A stretch of 64,000 nt of DNA, from NCBI RefSeq assembly GCF_003667825.1, contig NZ_CP033043.1:1675001-1739000 (forward strand), written 5' to 3'. The notes under the pieces were generated by a model. It saw only the letters and a program-made list of their open reading frames with translations, was not told the origin of the DNA and made no database searches. Source of the stretch: Metabacillus litoralis. Lineage in GTDB: Bacteria; Bacillota; Bacilli; Bacillales; Bacillaceae. Position numbers and translations under genes: made by a program. This document shows, in pieces, positions 16,475 through 25,884 of this stretch (positions within the stretch are counted from its first letter, which is position 1; each line of letters opens with the position of its first letter).

Positions 16475-18013
16475 TTACCATTCTGTTATACCTAAAGATT
16501 TTGCTTTTCTTACTACAGTTGGCTGCGTAACACCTAGAACCTTTGCTGCCTTGTGGGTACTGCCGTATTTTTTTAGTGCATTGCAAATAAGTTCTTTTTC
16601 TACCTTTTCCACTGCTTCTTTTAAGGAAAAAGTTTGTTGCACGAATTGATTTGAAGTGCTATCTTCCCCTAATGTTAAGATCACTTTATCAACATTTATG
16701 TATTGATTATCCCCAATGATCACTAGCCGCTCAATTGTGTTTTCCAATTCTCTAACATTTCCTGGCCAATGATAGGTGGTTAGAAAATCAGCAGTTTCTG
16801 GGTCTATTTTTTTCTGTTTATTATATCTTTTATTAAACTTTTCAAGAAAATAATGAAGCAACAAATAAATATCGTCTTTTCTGTCCCTTAAAGCTGGTAT
16901 TTTAATTGGAATTACATTCAATCGATAATATAGATCTTCTCTAAATAATCCTTCTTTTATTTGCTTTAAAATGTTTTGATTGGTTGCTGCAATGACCCTT
17001 ACATCTATCTTTATTGGACGAGTGCCTCCAACTCTAGTTATTTCTTTTTCTTGAAGACATCTCAGGAGCTTAGATTGTAATTTTATTGGCATTTCACCAA
17101 TTTCATCTAATAAAAGTGTCCCTCTATTCGCTAATTCAAACAATCCTAATTTTTCCTTTTGTTGCGCTCCTGTAAACGCTCCTTTTTCATAACCAAATAA
17201 TTCAGATTCTAGTAGAGTTTCAGGTATAGCTGCACAATTCACTTTAATAAACGGCTGATCTTTTCTAGAGCTATGTTTATAAACCTCACTTGCAATGACT
17301 TCTTTTCCTACTCCCGTTTCTCCCGTAATTAAAACTGTTGCATCCGTTTGTGAAACCTGTTCAATTAAATTTTTGATGTGAAAGATCGCAGGAGATTGAC
17401 CAATAAAATCTGTTTTGTTTTTATTTTCGTTAACGTATTTTAAAGCTTCATAATATCGAATATTTTCCTTTTCTTTTTCTTCAAGTTGTTCTTTTAATCG
17501 TATGAGCTCGGTCAAATCTCTCATAATCGTGTAAACTTGCTGTATTTCACCGTCATTATCAAAAATAGGGGTCCCTGTTAATAGAACCTTTTTCTTATTA
17601 GCTGTAACAGTTGATAAAATAGACACCTTTCTTTTCTCTTTTAATACTAATAATGAGGCAGAGTGACTAAAATATTTTTGATCAACAAATGTTTGTACAT
17701 GCTTACCAACAATGTCTTTCTCGTTTATTTCTGTAATTTTTGAGTAGGCTTTGTTTATCCGGAGAACAAACCCTTTATTATCAATAACAATAATTCCATC
17801 TGAAACCTCATCACCAATATCAAAGCCATCGATAATAATAGGTTTAGACTTTATTTTTTGTTTAGGCGAGCCAACACTTCCACTTATACTAAAATAATAA
17901 TCTTCCACTAGCTTTTGTAAAATGTCATTTTCCTTCATTTTTGTACAATTGGCGATCTCATGGAGCATCTTTTTATGGTCAGAACTGATTATAAGAGAAA
18001 CTGTTTCTTCCAT
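16475..18013 (-). CDS. Sigma-54-dependent AAA+ transcriptional activator with PAS domain
   Basis: The 512-residue regulator has a short N-terminal segment, a PAS sensor domain (about residues 65-175), a coiled-coil linker, the AAA+ domain (about 200-435) and a C-terminal TyrR-type helix-turn-helix (about 475-510, [19 protein letters not shown]). Walker A GETGVGKE is at 231-238, the sigma-54-contacting GAFTGA loop at 278-283 and Walker B LLLDEIGE near 300-307. It should remodel sigma-54 RNA polymerase at the promoter at 16239-16254, binding the three palindromes between its own gene and that promoter. The inducer is probably sensed by the PAS domain. TAGGAGG precedes ATG 18013. Confidence 0.92.
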   Translation of the reverse strand: MEETVSLIISSDHKKMLHEIANCTKMKENDILQKLVEDYYFSISGSVGSPKQKIKSKPIIIDGFDIGDEVSDGIIVIDNKGFVLRINKAYSKITEINEKDIVGKHVQTFVDQKYFSHSASLLVLKEKRKVSILSTVTANKKKVLLTGTPIFDNDGEIQQVYTIMRDLTELIRLKEQLEEKEKENIRYYEALKYVNENKNKTDFIGQSPAIFHIKNLIEQVSQTDATVLITGETGVGKEVIASEVYKHSSRKDQPFIKVNCAAIPETLLESELFGYEKGAFTGAQQKEKLGLFELANRGTLLLDEIGEMPIKLQSKLLRCLQEKEITRVGGTRPIKIDVRVIAATNQNILKQIKEGLFREDLYYRLNVIPIKIPALRDRKDDIYLLLHYFLEKFNKRYNKQKKIDPETADFLTTYHWPGNVRELENTIERLVIIGDNQYINVDKVILTLGEDSTSNQFVQQTFSLKEAVEKVEKELICNALKKYGSTHKAAKVLGVTQPTVVRKAKSLGITEW

Positions 18014-18103
18014 TTGTTGACCTCCTACTATACTCTTTTTAGGGTGCTGTTATTTTACGAGTTAGGATGATTTTGGTATCTATTATGTTAAAAAAATAAA
18101 CGT

Positions 18104-18132
18104 AAGAGACCGTATGCTAAAAGCGGTCTCTT
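18104..18132 (-). terminator. Terminator after the esterase gene
   Basis: AAGAGACCG and CGGTCTCTT form a 9-bp stem; a T-rich tail follows a few bases later on the minus strand. It separates the esterase gene (stop 18163) from the activator gene. Confidence 0.7.
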
Positions 18133-18162
18133 GTTCTAATTAATTGTTTATATGCAAATTTA

Positions 18163-19128
18163 TCAAGTTCTCAACTTGTTGTTTTCTTTCTCCATTAATT
18201 CAAATTGTGTAAGCTCAGGAAGGTTCAAAGAGAATCTTTTTTCAAGCCACGCCTCTGCTTCTATAATCCATCTTGCAGCTTCTTGATAAATTTGGCTTTT
18301 CGCCTGGGCTGTAGCTTGATTGGATAGGCTTAAGCCATGAGGACCTTTTTCATAAATGTGAATTTCATATGGAATCTGTTTATCAGCAAGTGCATGAGCC
18401 ATTCTTAATGTATGTTGAGCTGGAACTAAAGAGTCCTCGGAGGTAGCCCAAAGGAACATAGGTGGTGTGCTCTCTGATACATGCAACACTGGGCTTACTT
18501 CTTTAAGTGTTTCTTCATCAGGTTCTTTGCTACCTGTAAGGGCCAGATTAGATACTTCAAAGAGCTGTTGATCAATTGGACTTTTCGGAATTGAACGCAT
18601 GAAAAGATAATCACTTAATGTGTATCCAAGAATGGCAGCTGCTGGTTTGAACATTTCTGGTTTTTCGGTGAAATATTCATGGATAATAGGCTTATCCCAG
18701 TATACGGAATACATGGCACAATTGTGAGCACCTGCAGAGAATCCGCAGATTGCGATTTTCTCTACATCTACTAGCCATTCCTCTGCATGCTCCCTTATCG
18801 TAAGCATCGCTTTACCTATTTCTCTCATAGGTGTAGGATGCATGCAGTTTTCATTCACTTCCATTTCTTTTTGAAAATCTGGAAAACCAAACTTTCCTCC
18901 CATATAGGTTGAATAACGGAGAACAAACGCATGATACCCCATGGCTGCAAACCTAAGTGCCACTGCTTCTCCTTCTCTATCAGAACAAGAAAGGTAGGCT
19001 CCTCCGGGACAGATTAAAATGGCAGGTCTTTTCTTTCCTCCCAATAATTCTGGTGAATCTGAAATCACATAGGTTGTTAAGGTCACATCTTCTCGATTTT
19101 CATAAAACGTAATCACTTCTGATTTCAT
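18163..19128 (-). CDS. Alpha/beta-hydrolase, acetyl esterase type
   Basis: The 321-residue protein has the alpha/beta-hydrolase fold with an oxyanion-hole block CPGGAYLSCSDREGEAVALR, the nucleophile elbow GFSAGA and a late His in YEKGPHGLSL. It resembles bacterial acetyl-xylan or carbohydrate esterases that remove acetyl groups from sugars. No signal peptide is seen, so it acts in the cytoplasm. The alpha-L-rhamnosidase gene lies 283 bases upstream on the same strand, and a cre-like site sits before this gene. This suggests de-esterification of imported plant glycosides. AGGAGGAG precedes ATG 19128. Confidence 0.8.
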   Translation of the reverse strand: MKSEVITFYENREDVTLTTYVISDSPELLGGKKRPAILICPGGAYLSCSDREGEAVALRFAAMGYHAFVLRYSTYMGGKFGFPDFQKEMEVNENCMHPTPMREIGKAMLTIREHAEEWLVDVEKIAICGFSAGAHNCAMYSVYWDKPIIHEYFTEKPEMFKPAAAILGYTLSDYLFMRSIPKSPIDQQLFEVSNLALTGSKEPDEETLKEVSPVLHVSESTPPMFLWATSEDSLVPAQHTLRMAHALADKQIPYEIHIYEKGPHGLSLSNQATAQAKSQIYQEAARWIIEAEAWLEKRFSLNLPELTQFELMEKENNKLRT

Positions 19129-19158
19129 GGTTTCTCCTCCTACAAATTTTCATGTTAT

Positions 19159-19172
19159 GGGAAACGCTTTCA
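19159..19172 (-). promoter_or_regulatory. cre-like catabolite-repression site
   Basis: On the minus strand TGAAAGCGTTTCCC matches the CcpA consensus TGWAARCGYTWNCW except for the last base. It lies 31 bases upstream of the esterase start. Confidence 0.6.
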
Positions 19173-19411
19173 AAAATTTCAATACAAAAGTGTATAGAAT
19201 ACAAGTTTAAAACATGAAATGCCACTTTCTAAGACTATAGTATCGAAATATTCACTAGCTAGCTATTGCGAAATTTTGCACATTCTTTATCTATTTCAAA
19301 ACATAATAAATTTTCCCATTAGAAAAGGAGATACTTTATTGTTCATATTCATAAAGTATCGTCCTCGACTATTGCAACTTAATTAGAAAAGAAGTTCATT
19401 ATAACCAATAT

Positions 19412-22288
19412 TTAGCTATTTATCGTAACCGCATTACTTTCTAGCTGGTTATTTACTAGTTTGTTGATACTATCAAGAATTTCATCGACTTGACTAGAAG
19501 TAATACCCGTCTCAGGAGTTACTTTGCATTCTCCAAATGTCATTCCCTTCATCATTTGGAAAGCAACATGTGGTGGCATTTCACCGTGCATAAAGTTCGT
19601 TAAATTTTGCTCTAATAAAGCCTTTGCTTCAGGATAGTAGATTAACTCCCCAAGGACACTTTCATGAGTAAATATCTTTTGATCTACTTGGGCTAACTGA
19701 AACGTAAAGAAATAGTCACCTGATCCGAGAGTAAACGTTGAACCTTGTTTTTCGACTCCATCTAATGTTACGTTCGTAGCTTGAGTAGGTAAGATGATGT
19801 CCCCCTCTGTATTAACTGGCACGGTAACCTTCAAAGTGACCTCATCTTGTTTAAGCTTCCATTCACTCATGACTTCTCCATAAAGTGTTTTATAGCTCGC
19901 TTTGACTTCGCTCATACCTAGTGAACTAATTTTAGGTGCAATGGTTACTTTCTTAAAACCAGGTGTCGTTTCATCAAAAGAAATACCTGCGATTGTATTG
20001 TGCATCCACTCAGCCACCGCCCCATAAGCATAGTGATTAAAGGATGTCATGCCAGAATCGTTAAACGTACCATCAGGATTCATACTGTTCCAGCGTTCCC
20101 AAATTGTTGTTGCACCACTTTTCACTTCAAATAACCACGAAGGATAATCCTCTTGTAGCAATAATCTTAACGCTGTTTCATGATATCCATATTTCGATAA
20201 TACTGAACACAAATGTGGAGTTCCTAAAAATCCAGTTGTTAGGTGATAATCATTCGCCACAATCATACGGTGAAGTTCGTGTGCTGCCTTTTGTGCGGCA
20301 TTGCCTTTTAACAGGTTAAATGCAAGTGGGATAATATAGCTTGTTTGAGTACCACCAATCACTTTTCCGTTTGCTGTTGTAAATTCCGCTTGAAAATCCG
20401 CAACAATTCTTTCATATAAAGCAAAGTACTCATCTGCATCTTTCTCAAATCCTAAAACAGATGCTGCTTTTGCTAAAATGTGTGTAGAATAAGCATGATA
20501 TGCCGTTGCAATCAACGGAATTGGAGTTGCACCAACTGGTGAATGTGGGTCTCCATCAAGCGCTAACCAATCACCGAACTGAATTTTTGCTTCCCATACT
20601 GTTTCATTTGTTGCAAGGCTTCTTACTTTTTCCACCCAAGCCTTCATACTTTCATATTGCGTTTCAAGTATTTGCTTGTCTCCATACACTTGATATAAAG
20701 TCCAAGGAATAATCGTGGCAGCATCGTTCCAACCTGAAGCTACTTGATCTCCTGGTATAATGTCAGGAATAACAAACGGTACTTGTCCGTCAGGTTTTTG
20801 ATCTGCTTTTAAGTCTAATAGCCATTTTTTAAAGAAAGATGCTCCTTGGTAGTTATAAAGAGCGGTTCCAATAAATACTTGCGCATCTCCAGTCCAACCA
20901 AGTCGTTCGTTTCGTTGCGGACAATCTGTTGGTACATCAACAAAGTTGCCTCTTTGTCCCCAAACGACATTACTATGTAACTGATTAATTAATTCATTAT
21001 CAGTCATAAATTCACCAGTTCGCTCCATATCAGAATGAAGAACTTCTCCTTCAAACGAATCTAATGGTAAATCCTCTGTAGGGTATCCTTCTACTTTTAC
21101 ATAACGAAAGCCTTGGAACGTGAAAGTTGGTGCATAGGTTTCTTCTCCATCACCTTTTGTAATGTAAGTAACCTCTTGCTTCGCTGTTCGCAGATTTTCT
21201 GTATAGAAATTTCCCTCTTTATCAAGAACTTCCGCATGCTTTAACGTAATCTTTGTTCCCTTCGGTGCTGTGACACGCATTTTCATCCTACCAACCATGT
21301 TTTGTCCCATATCTAATACTTTTTCCCCGTTTGGAGTTACGATGTATTGGATCGGCTTAAGCGTTTCTGTCACTCGAACAGGCTCGTTTTCTTGTGCTAC
21401 TAAATGAGCTGTAGGTTTTAGCGAACATTCTACAGGATCCCAGCCGTTATCATGAAAAGCTGATTCACTCCAGTTGTTCTCAAGTCTTGCATCATATGTT
21501 TCACCGTTGTAAATGCTTGATGATACAAAAGCACTTTTACCGGACTTCCACTCTTCGTTTGTTGTAAAAATTTCTTTTTTACCATCTTGATAGACTACAT
21601 GTAATTCAAGTAAAGCTGATAGGTTTTCTCCATAGTAATATGGCTTATCAAAGCCCATACCCTTATACCAGCCATCAGATAAAAGAATTCCAAGGGCATT
21701 GATTCCTTTTACTAAATGAGCAGTGACATCATATGTTTGGTATTGTAGGCGGTGATGATAGCTAGTCCATCCTGGCGTTAATAAGGCATCTCCAATTTGA
21801 TTACCATTCATATAGAGTTGATAGAGTCCCAAGGACGTCACATAAACTCGTGCTGAGCTAATGTCTTGTTCTAAGAAAAACGTATTTCGAAGGGCAAAGA
21901 CATCTTCCTCCACTTCCTGATTTTTCGGTGAAATCCATTTTGCTTTCCAACTAGCATCCTTTAAAAAAGCAGTTTCAAACCAATTTGTAGTACTCCAATC
22001 AGTAGATCTTCCGTAGTTATCTGAAATTCTTACTTTATAAAAATATCGTGTGAAGGGTGTCAAAGGTTCCCCTTCGTATTGGATATGAGTACTCTGATCA
22101 CTATTTACTTCATTTGAATCCCATACAATTCTAGTAAACTGCTCATCAAATGCTACCTTAATTTGAAAGGAAGCTTGTGTTGTGTTTCTTTTATCTGATT
22201 CAATCATCCAAGAAAATCTTGGTTTCGTTATGTCTATTCCTAAAAGAAATGGTTGGTATTCGCAAGTTAATTGACTGATTTTCAACAT
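19412..22288 (-). CDS. Alpha-L-rhamnosidase (GH78)
   Basis: The 958-residue enzyme has the multi-domain plan of GH78: an N-terminal fibronectin-like domain, two beta-sandwich domains (about residues 130-420), an (alpha/alpha)6 catalytic barrel (about 425-770, with the DCPQRNERLGWTGDAQ motif carrying the general-acid Glu) and a C-terminal beta domain. An extra helical tail of about 90 residues is unusual. It hydrolyses terminal alpha-L-rhamnose from plant glycosides such as rutin, quercitrin or naringin. With no signal peptide it acts inside the cell after uptake, likely through the divergent GPH symporter. AAGGAACG precedes ATG 22288. Confidence 0.92.
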   Translation of the reverse strand: MLKISQLTCEYQPFLLGIDITKPRFSWMIESDKRNTTQASFQIKVAFDEQFTRIVWDSNEVNSDQSTHIQYEGEPLTPFTRYFYKVRISDNYGRSTDWSTTNWFETAFLKDASWKAKWISPKNQEVEEDVFALRNTFFLEQDISSARVYVTSLGLYQLYMNGNQIGDALLTPGWTSYHHRLQYQTYDVTAHLVKGINALGILLSDGWYKGMGFDKPYYYGENLSALLELHVVYQDGKKEIFTTNEEWKSGKSAFVSSSIYNGETYDARLENNWSESAFHDNGWDPVECSLKPTAHLVAQENEPVRVTETLKPIQYIVTPNGEKVLDMGQNMVGRMKMRVTAPKGTKITLKHAEVLDKEGNFYTENLRTAKQEVTYITKGDGEETYAPTFTFQGFRYVKVEGYPTEDLPLDSFEGEVLHSDMERTGEFMTDNELINQLHSNVVWGQRGNFVDVPTDCPQRNERLGWTGDAQVFIGTALYNYQGASFFKKWLLDLKADQKPDGQVPFVIPDIIPGDQVASGWNDAATIIPWTLYQVYGDKQILETQYESMKAWVEKVRSLATNETVWEAKIQFGDWLALDGDPHSPVGATPIPLIATAYHAYSTHILAKAASVLGFEKDADEYFALYERIVADFQAEFTTANGKVIGGTQTSYIIPLAFNLLKGNAAQKAAHELHRMIVANDYHLTTGFLGTPHLCSVLSKYGYHETALRLLLQEDYPSWLFEVKSGATTIWERWNSMNPDGTFNDSGMTSFNHYAYGAVAEWMHNTIAGISFDETTPGFKKVTIAPKISSLGMSEVKASYKTLYGEVMSEWKLKQDEVTLKVTVPVNTEGDIILPTQATNVTLDGVEKQGSTFTLGSGDYFFTFQLAQVDQKIFTHESVLGELIYYPEAKALLEQNLTNFMHGEMPPHVAFQMMKGMTFGECKVTPETGITSSQVDEILDSINKLVNNQLESNAVTINS

Positions 22289-22502
22289 TATTTTCGTTCC
22301 TTTCTTACTCTGTTTGTTTCCATCATATCAAAACAAATAGAAGGAATTAATAGTAAAATAAAAGTAATGTACTGCTCGAATCAAAGATTTATCGTGAGTT
22401 GCTAAATTTTTATCTATTTTCCTATATTAATATTATCTAGACTATAATGTTTAGATCTTCGATTAGAGCAAAACACATCTTTGTTTTGACTATAGTTTTC
22501 TG

Positions 22503-22516
22503 TGTAAGCGTTTGCT
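22503..22516 (+). promoter_or_regulatory. cre site (CcpA) upstream of GPH symporter
   Basis: TGTAAGCGTTTGCT fits the cre consensus TGWAARCGYTWNCW at every position. It lies between the divergent rhamnosidase and symporter genes, so glucose repression of sugar uptake is likely. Confidence 0.8.
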
Positions 22517-22535
22517 ACTATACGATTAACAACTT

Positions 22536-22547
22536 ACAAGCGCTTGT
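22536..22547. promoter_or_regulatory. LacI-type operator palindrome
   Basis: ACAAGCGCTTGT is a perfect dyad with a central CG, typical of LacI/GalR-family operators. It lies 20 bases after the cre site and 38 bases before the symporter start. No LacI-family gene is in the window, so the repressor would be elsewhere, or this is a second CcpA-like site. Confidence 0.6.
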
Positions 22548-22585
22548 TGAAAAATTATACAGATAAACATGATAAGGAGTGTGAA

Positions 22586-23974
22586 ATGATGTCAGTTGAA
22601 ACGAATGTAACTAGAACATCTGAGGTAAAAATAAATCAACCAGCTAAAAAAGAGGTAACAACTGCTTTTAAATGGTTCCATGCTACATCCCTTAATGGAG
22701 GACATATGCTGGTACTAGCCACAATTGCTAGTTACTTCTCCGTTTATATGACGGATACAGTCGGTATTTCAGCTGGAGCTGCTGCTGGGATCATGTTGGT
22801 TGCTACCCTTTGGGATGCAATTAATGACCCGATCATGGGTACGATTGCCGATCGAACGAATTCGAGATGGGGACGTTATCGACCTTATTTTTTATTTGTT
22901 CCAATTCTTTTTACTATTAGTAGTGTATTCCTTTTCATAAATCCAACTGGATTAGATACAACTGGTAAAATTGTTTATATTGGTGGTTTGTATATTTTAG
23001 TAAATATGTGTACAACAGCTTTAACCATGCCTCAAATGGCTGTTCTTCCTGCTGTTACGAAAAATGATAAAGAGCGTAACAGTGTCATTACTTTAGGTGC
23101 AGCATTTACCGCTATTGCCTTTACAATTGGATCAACCTTTACACCACAGCTTACTGGATTATTCGGAGGAAGTTATACACCATTAATGCTGATTTATGGT
23201 ATTATCACAATCTTATGTTTTTGGGGATTGTTTACTACATCAAAAGAAAAATATATTACAACGTCAGCAAAAATTCCATTTACAGCAGATTTAAAGAAAT
23301 TGTTTAAGCATAAAGAAATTTATCCACTAATCTTAGTATGGTGTTTAGCATCAGTAGGATATGGTTTTATGTTCGCTTCTTCTGTGTACTTTATGATGTA
23401 CTATATTGGTAGACCAGATTTGATTTCATTTTATATGGGGATCATTTCAATTGGTGCACTCGTCTCTATGGTTGTCGTTATGCCAATTGCCTTAAAAATC
23501 TTTAAAACGGGTCATCAAGCTATGCTAGTTACTCAATTGATAACATTTGTTTTTTATGCAATCGCATTCATTTTCGGTGATAACTTAATCGTATTATATG
23601 TATGTTCATTTATCGCTACAGCTATTGGTGCCATGTCAAATGCATTGGTGAATATTTTAGTAAATGATACAATTGACTTTATTTATTTAAAAGAAAAAAC
23701 TTCATTAAACGGTTCAATCGCTTCCCTTAAAGGCTTTGCCCAAAAATGTGGAAGTACTATTACAAACTCAGGGATTTTAGCTTTGCTTGCGGTATCAGGA
23801 TACATTCCAGGAGCTATTGGACAGCAGCCTGATTCAACAATGTTCACATTAAATTTCGTTCGCTTTGGGATCCCTGCTATCATTTGCTTAATTATTGTGG
23901 TTTGTATGAAGTATTATCCTCTTGAAAAATATCGTCTAGAAATAGCAAAAATGAAAAATGATTCAAATGAGTAA
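22586..23974 (+). CDS. GPH-family glycoside:cation symporter (MFS)
   Basis: The 462-residue permease has about 12 predicted helices and the GPH-family marks DPIMGTIADRTNSRWGRYRPY after helix 2 and a long conserved cytoplasmic half. GPH proteins import melibiose, xylosides, glucuronides and similar sugars with Na+ or H+. It is divergent from the rhamnosidase gene, so rhamnosyl glycosides are the likely cargo. The start is placed at ATG 22586 (or 22589), correctly spaced from AAGGAG at 22574-22579; an in-frame ATG at 22544 overlaps the operator palindrome. Control by cre and the LacI-type palindrome is likely. Confidence 0.88.
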   Translation: MMSVETNVTRTSEVKINQPAKKEVTTAFKWFHATSLNGGHMLVLATIASYFSVYMTDTVGISAGAAAGIMLVATLWDAINDPIMGTIADRTNSRWGRYRPYFLFVPILFTISSVFLFINPTGLDTTGKIVYIGGLYILVNMCTTALTMPQMAVLPAVTKNDKERNSVITLGAAFTAIAFTIGSTFTPQLTGLFGGSYTPLMLIYGIITILCFWGLFTTSKEKYITTSAKIPFTADLKKLFKHKEIYPLILVWCLASVGYGFMFASSVYFMMYYIGRPDLISFYMGIISIGALVSMVVVMPIALKIFKTGHQAMLVTQLITFVFYAIAFIFGDNLIVLYVCSFIATAIGAMSNALVNILVNDTIDFIYLKEKTSLNGSIASLKGFAQKCGSTITNSGILALLAVSGYIPGAIGQQPDSTMFTLNFVRFGIPAIICLIIVVCMKYYPLEKYRLEIAKMKNDSNE

Positions 23975-24063
23975 TCGTTTTGCACATTTCTTTGAAAACG
24001 CTATCGTATAATTTGAATTAGATTGTTATAAAAGTAAATTAATATATTCAATTTCATAAGAAT

Positions 24064-24110
24064 AGCCCTTATAACCTAAGGTTGAAACCAAAGGTTTTAG
24101 GGCTTTTTTT
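24064..24110 (+). terminator. Terminator of the GPH symporter gene
   Basis: AGCCCT with AACCT pairs with AGGTT and AGGGCT, followed by seven T residues on the plus strand. Confidence 0.85.
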
Positions 24111-24242
24111 GCATAAATTTAAAATCGTGCATTCCACACAACCTTTGCTTCACTTTTTTGCCAAGAGTTGGTCTAAAAACATTGAAATGCGCACCTTTCA
24201 TTCTTCAATAAAGTTGCTTTAGCTTAAAGAAGTATATTCTTA

Positions 24243-24620
24243 CTATTCATTAAGATTTTCATAGAACTCTTGCAGAATAGGTTCGATATTTGGCTCAGTA
24301 GTGTAATAAATATCATTAATCTGATTAGGAGAAAAGGTAAAAGTATCATCTTCTTGAAAGAGAGAAAGATTAAATAAATAACCAGTCCTACTCTCTTGAT
24401 TTTCATCTGGAATGAAGTTTATTTCTTGTATTTTATATAAAAGGGCATCTATAATTTGTTTATCATTAACAACTTTTTTATCTCCAGTACTTCCATCAAT
24501 AATTTCTATTTTGGTTACATCTTCAATATCTTTTTGGTAAAGATCAGATAAAGTAACGGGATCTGGCCCGCATGCAGCTAAAATGCAAACTAAGACGATG
24601 ATATATATAAATCTTTTCAA
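24243..24620 (-). CDS. Hypothetical lipoprotein (125 aa)
   Basis: Starting from TTG 24620 behind a strong GGGGAGG site, the product begins KRFIYIIVLVCILAACGPD. This is a short signal peptide with the lipobox LAAC, so it is lipid-anchored outside the membrane. The mature part (about 105 residues) contains IDGSTGDKKVVNDKQIIDAL and an acidic C-terminus; no known domain is recognised. Longer in-frame starts exist up to 24773 but would bury the signal peptide and lack a ribosome site. It stands alone. Confidence 0.75.
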   Translation of the reverse strand: MKRFIYIIVLVCILAACGPDPVTLSDLYQKDIEDVTKIEIIDGSTGDKKVVNDKQIIDALLYKIQEINFIPDENQESRTGYLFNLSLFQEDDTFTFSPNQINDIYYTTEPNIEPILQEFYENLNE

Positions 24621-24782
24621 AATATCCTCCCCTTCCCCTAATGATTTTACCATAATAATCCATATCTCATCCCGTACAATATAATGTTTTTTTGTAAGAA
24701 AAAGCATCGCCATAACGATCCTTTCTTTATCTATTGCGCTATTTGCCTGAAACTGTTTATTAGTGCAAAACAACTTATCATA

Positions 24783-24914
24783 TTACTTATTTTTAATTTC
24801 TTCTAATAACGAAATGATCTTTTTGTTTTGCTCGATTAATGTATCGTTTTGATTTCTCATTTTCGTAAAATCGAAAAGAAATACTATTAGAATTATTGTG
24901 ATAAAGAAAATCAT
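24783..24914 (-). CDS. Small membrane-anchored coiled-coil protein (43 aa)
   Basis: The product starts MIFFITIILIVFLFDF, one membrane helix, and continues with a charged helical tail rich in Gln, Asn, Lys and Glu (ending SLLEEIKNK) that could form a short coiled coil. TGAGGTGA lies correctly spaced before ATG 24914. It is too short for routine calling. Such single-span mini-proteins are common in Bacillus; no function is known. Confidence 0.65.
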   Translation of the reverse strand: MIFFITIILIVFLFDFTKMRNQNDTLIEQNKKIISLLEEIKNK

Positions 24915-24985
24915 TTATTTCACCTCAGATAACATTTTAACTACCCCATAGTACCGCAAAACAATGCCTTTATTTCTTCTTCTAA

Positions 24986-25186
24986 TTATTTATATCCGTT
25001 AACTATTGCAGGAATAAATAAACTCAAAGCTAGGCAAATGACTGCAGCCAATTTCGTCTGTTTAATAGCTCGTTCATCCCCTAACTTTAAGTAATAGAAA
25101 AAGGATAAGCTGAAATAGAAACTAAGTACAATCAGTATTAGAGAAAGGATCTCAATCCAATTACCTGTGCCAGTAATTTTGTCCAT
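24986..25186 (-). CDS. Small two-helix membrane protein (66 aa)
   Basis: The 66-residue product has two hydrophobic helices (residues about 11-33 and 43-62) joined by the charged loop KLGDERAIKQTK. A GTGGGTG ribosome-like site lies upstream of ATG 25186. It follows other small membrane genes in this accessory region. No family is recognised. Confidence 0.6.
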   Translation of the reverse strand: MDKITGTGNWIEILSLILIVLSFYFSLSFFYYLKLGDERAIKQTKLAAVICLALSLFIPAIVNGYK

Positions 25187-25409
25187 TCAAACACCCACCA
25201 CTCATTTTAGTTGCAGTTTTTAATTAGAAATGATCAACTATACAAAACTAATTATTCCAAAAATCACCATTTTACACAATAGATTTTCGGAATAAGCTAT
25301 TTTTTTCAAGAATGGCGCTTGGTTTGTTGAATATTGCTATCATTTTTGGCTAATATTAAAATCTTGCGCTTTCAATTATGGAAAATCGTAAAGGAATGTA
25401 AGCATATAA

Positions 25410-25811
25410 TTAATTTTCTTTATTTATAGGAAGTATGGGCTCATGCTCACTATATCTTGAATACGTCCAACCCTCATTTGAGACATCTGTACAATTCTCA
25501 TCAATACATGTAAATATATAGGATTCTTTTTCGGTTTGAACATTAATTTCATAGTGAAAAATTGACGCTGGGTCAGCCACATTGAATCTACTAACCCCTT
25601 GTTTTATCGCATAAACGTTCTCTTTTGAGGCAATTTCTTTGTAATGCTCATTTTCTAATACCATTTGTGTCATTTCTCCCAAAATCTGTTGGTCATCTAA
25701 ATTAGGGGCATAGGTGCTTTTAATATAGCTATTAATTCCTAAATAGAGATTTAAAACTAGGCTAGTAGAAAACAGAATGATAAGAATCATGACCTTTGGT
25801 TTCTTTATCAT
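25410..25811 (-). CDS. Hypothetical membrane-anchored protein (133 aa)
   Basis: An N-terminal helix (MILIILFSTSLVLNLYLG, residues about 8-25) anchors the protein. About 105 residues follow outside, including a CIDENC pair of cysteines (near 102-107) that could form a disulphide. TGAGGT precedes ATG 25811. The size and layout match secreted Bacillus proteins of unknown function. Confidence 0.65.
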   Translation of the reverse strand: MIKKPKVMILIILFSTSLVLNLYLGINSYIKSTYAPNLDDQQILGEMTQMVLENEHYKEIASKENVYAIKQGVSRFNVADPASIFHYEINVQTEKESYIFTCIDENCTDVSNEGWTYSRYSEHEPILPINKEN

Positions 25812-25884
25812 TTATATACCTCACTCACTTCTTAGTAAATTAACATTCTTTTATTTTTAGCAAATCATAGGCTTGCCTGCTTCG

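Noticed and set aside
23993..24006. cre-like TGAAAACGCTATCG just after the GPH symporter stop.
   Set aside because: One mismatch and a position after the gene, before a terminator, with no downstream gene on that strand. Probably chance.
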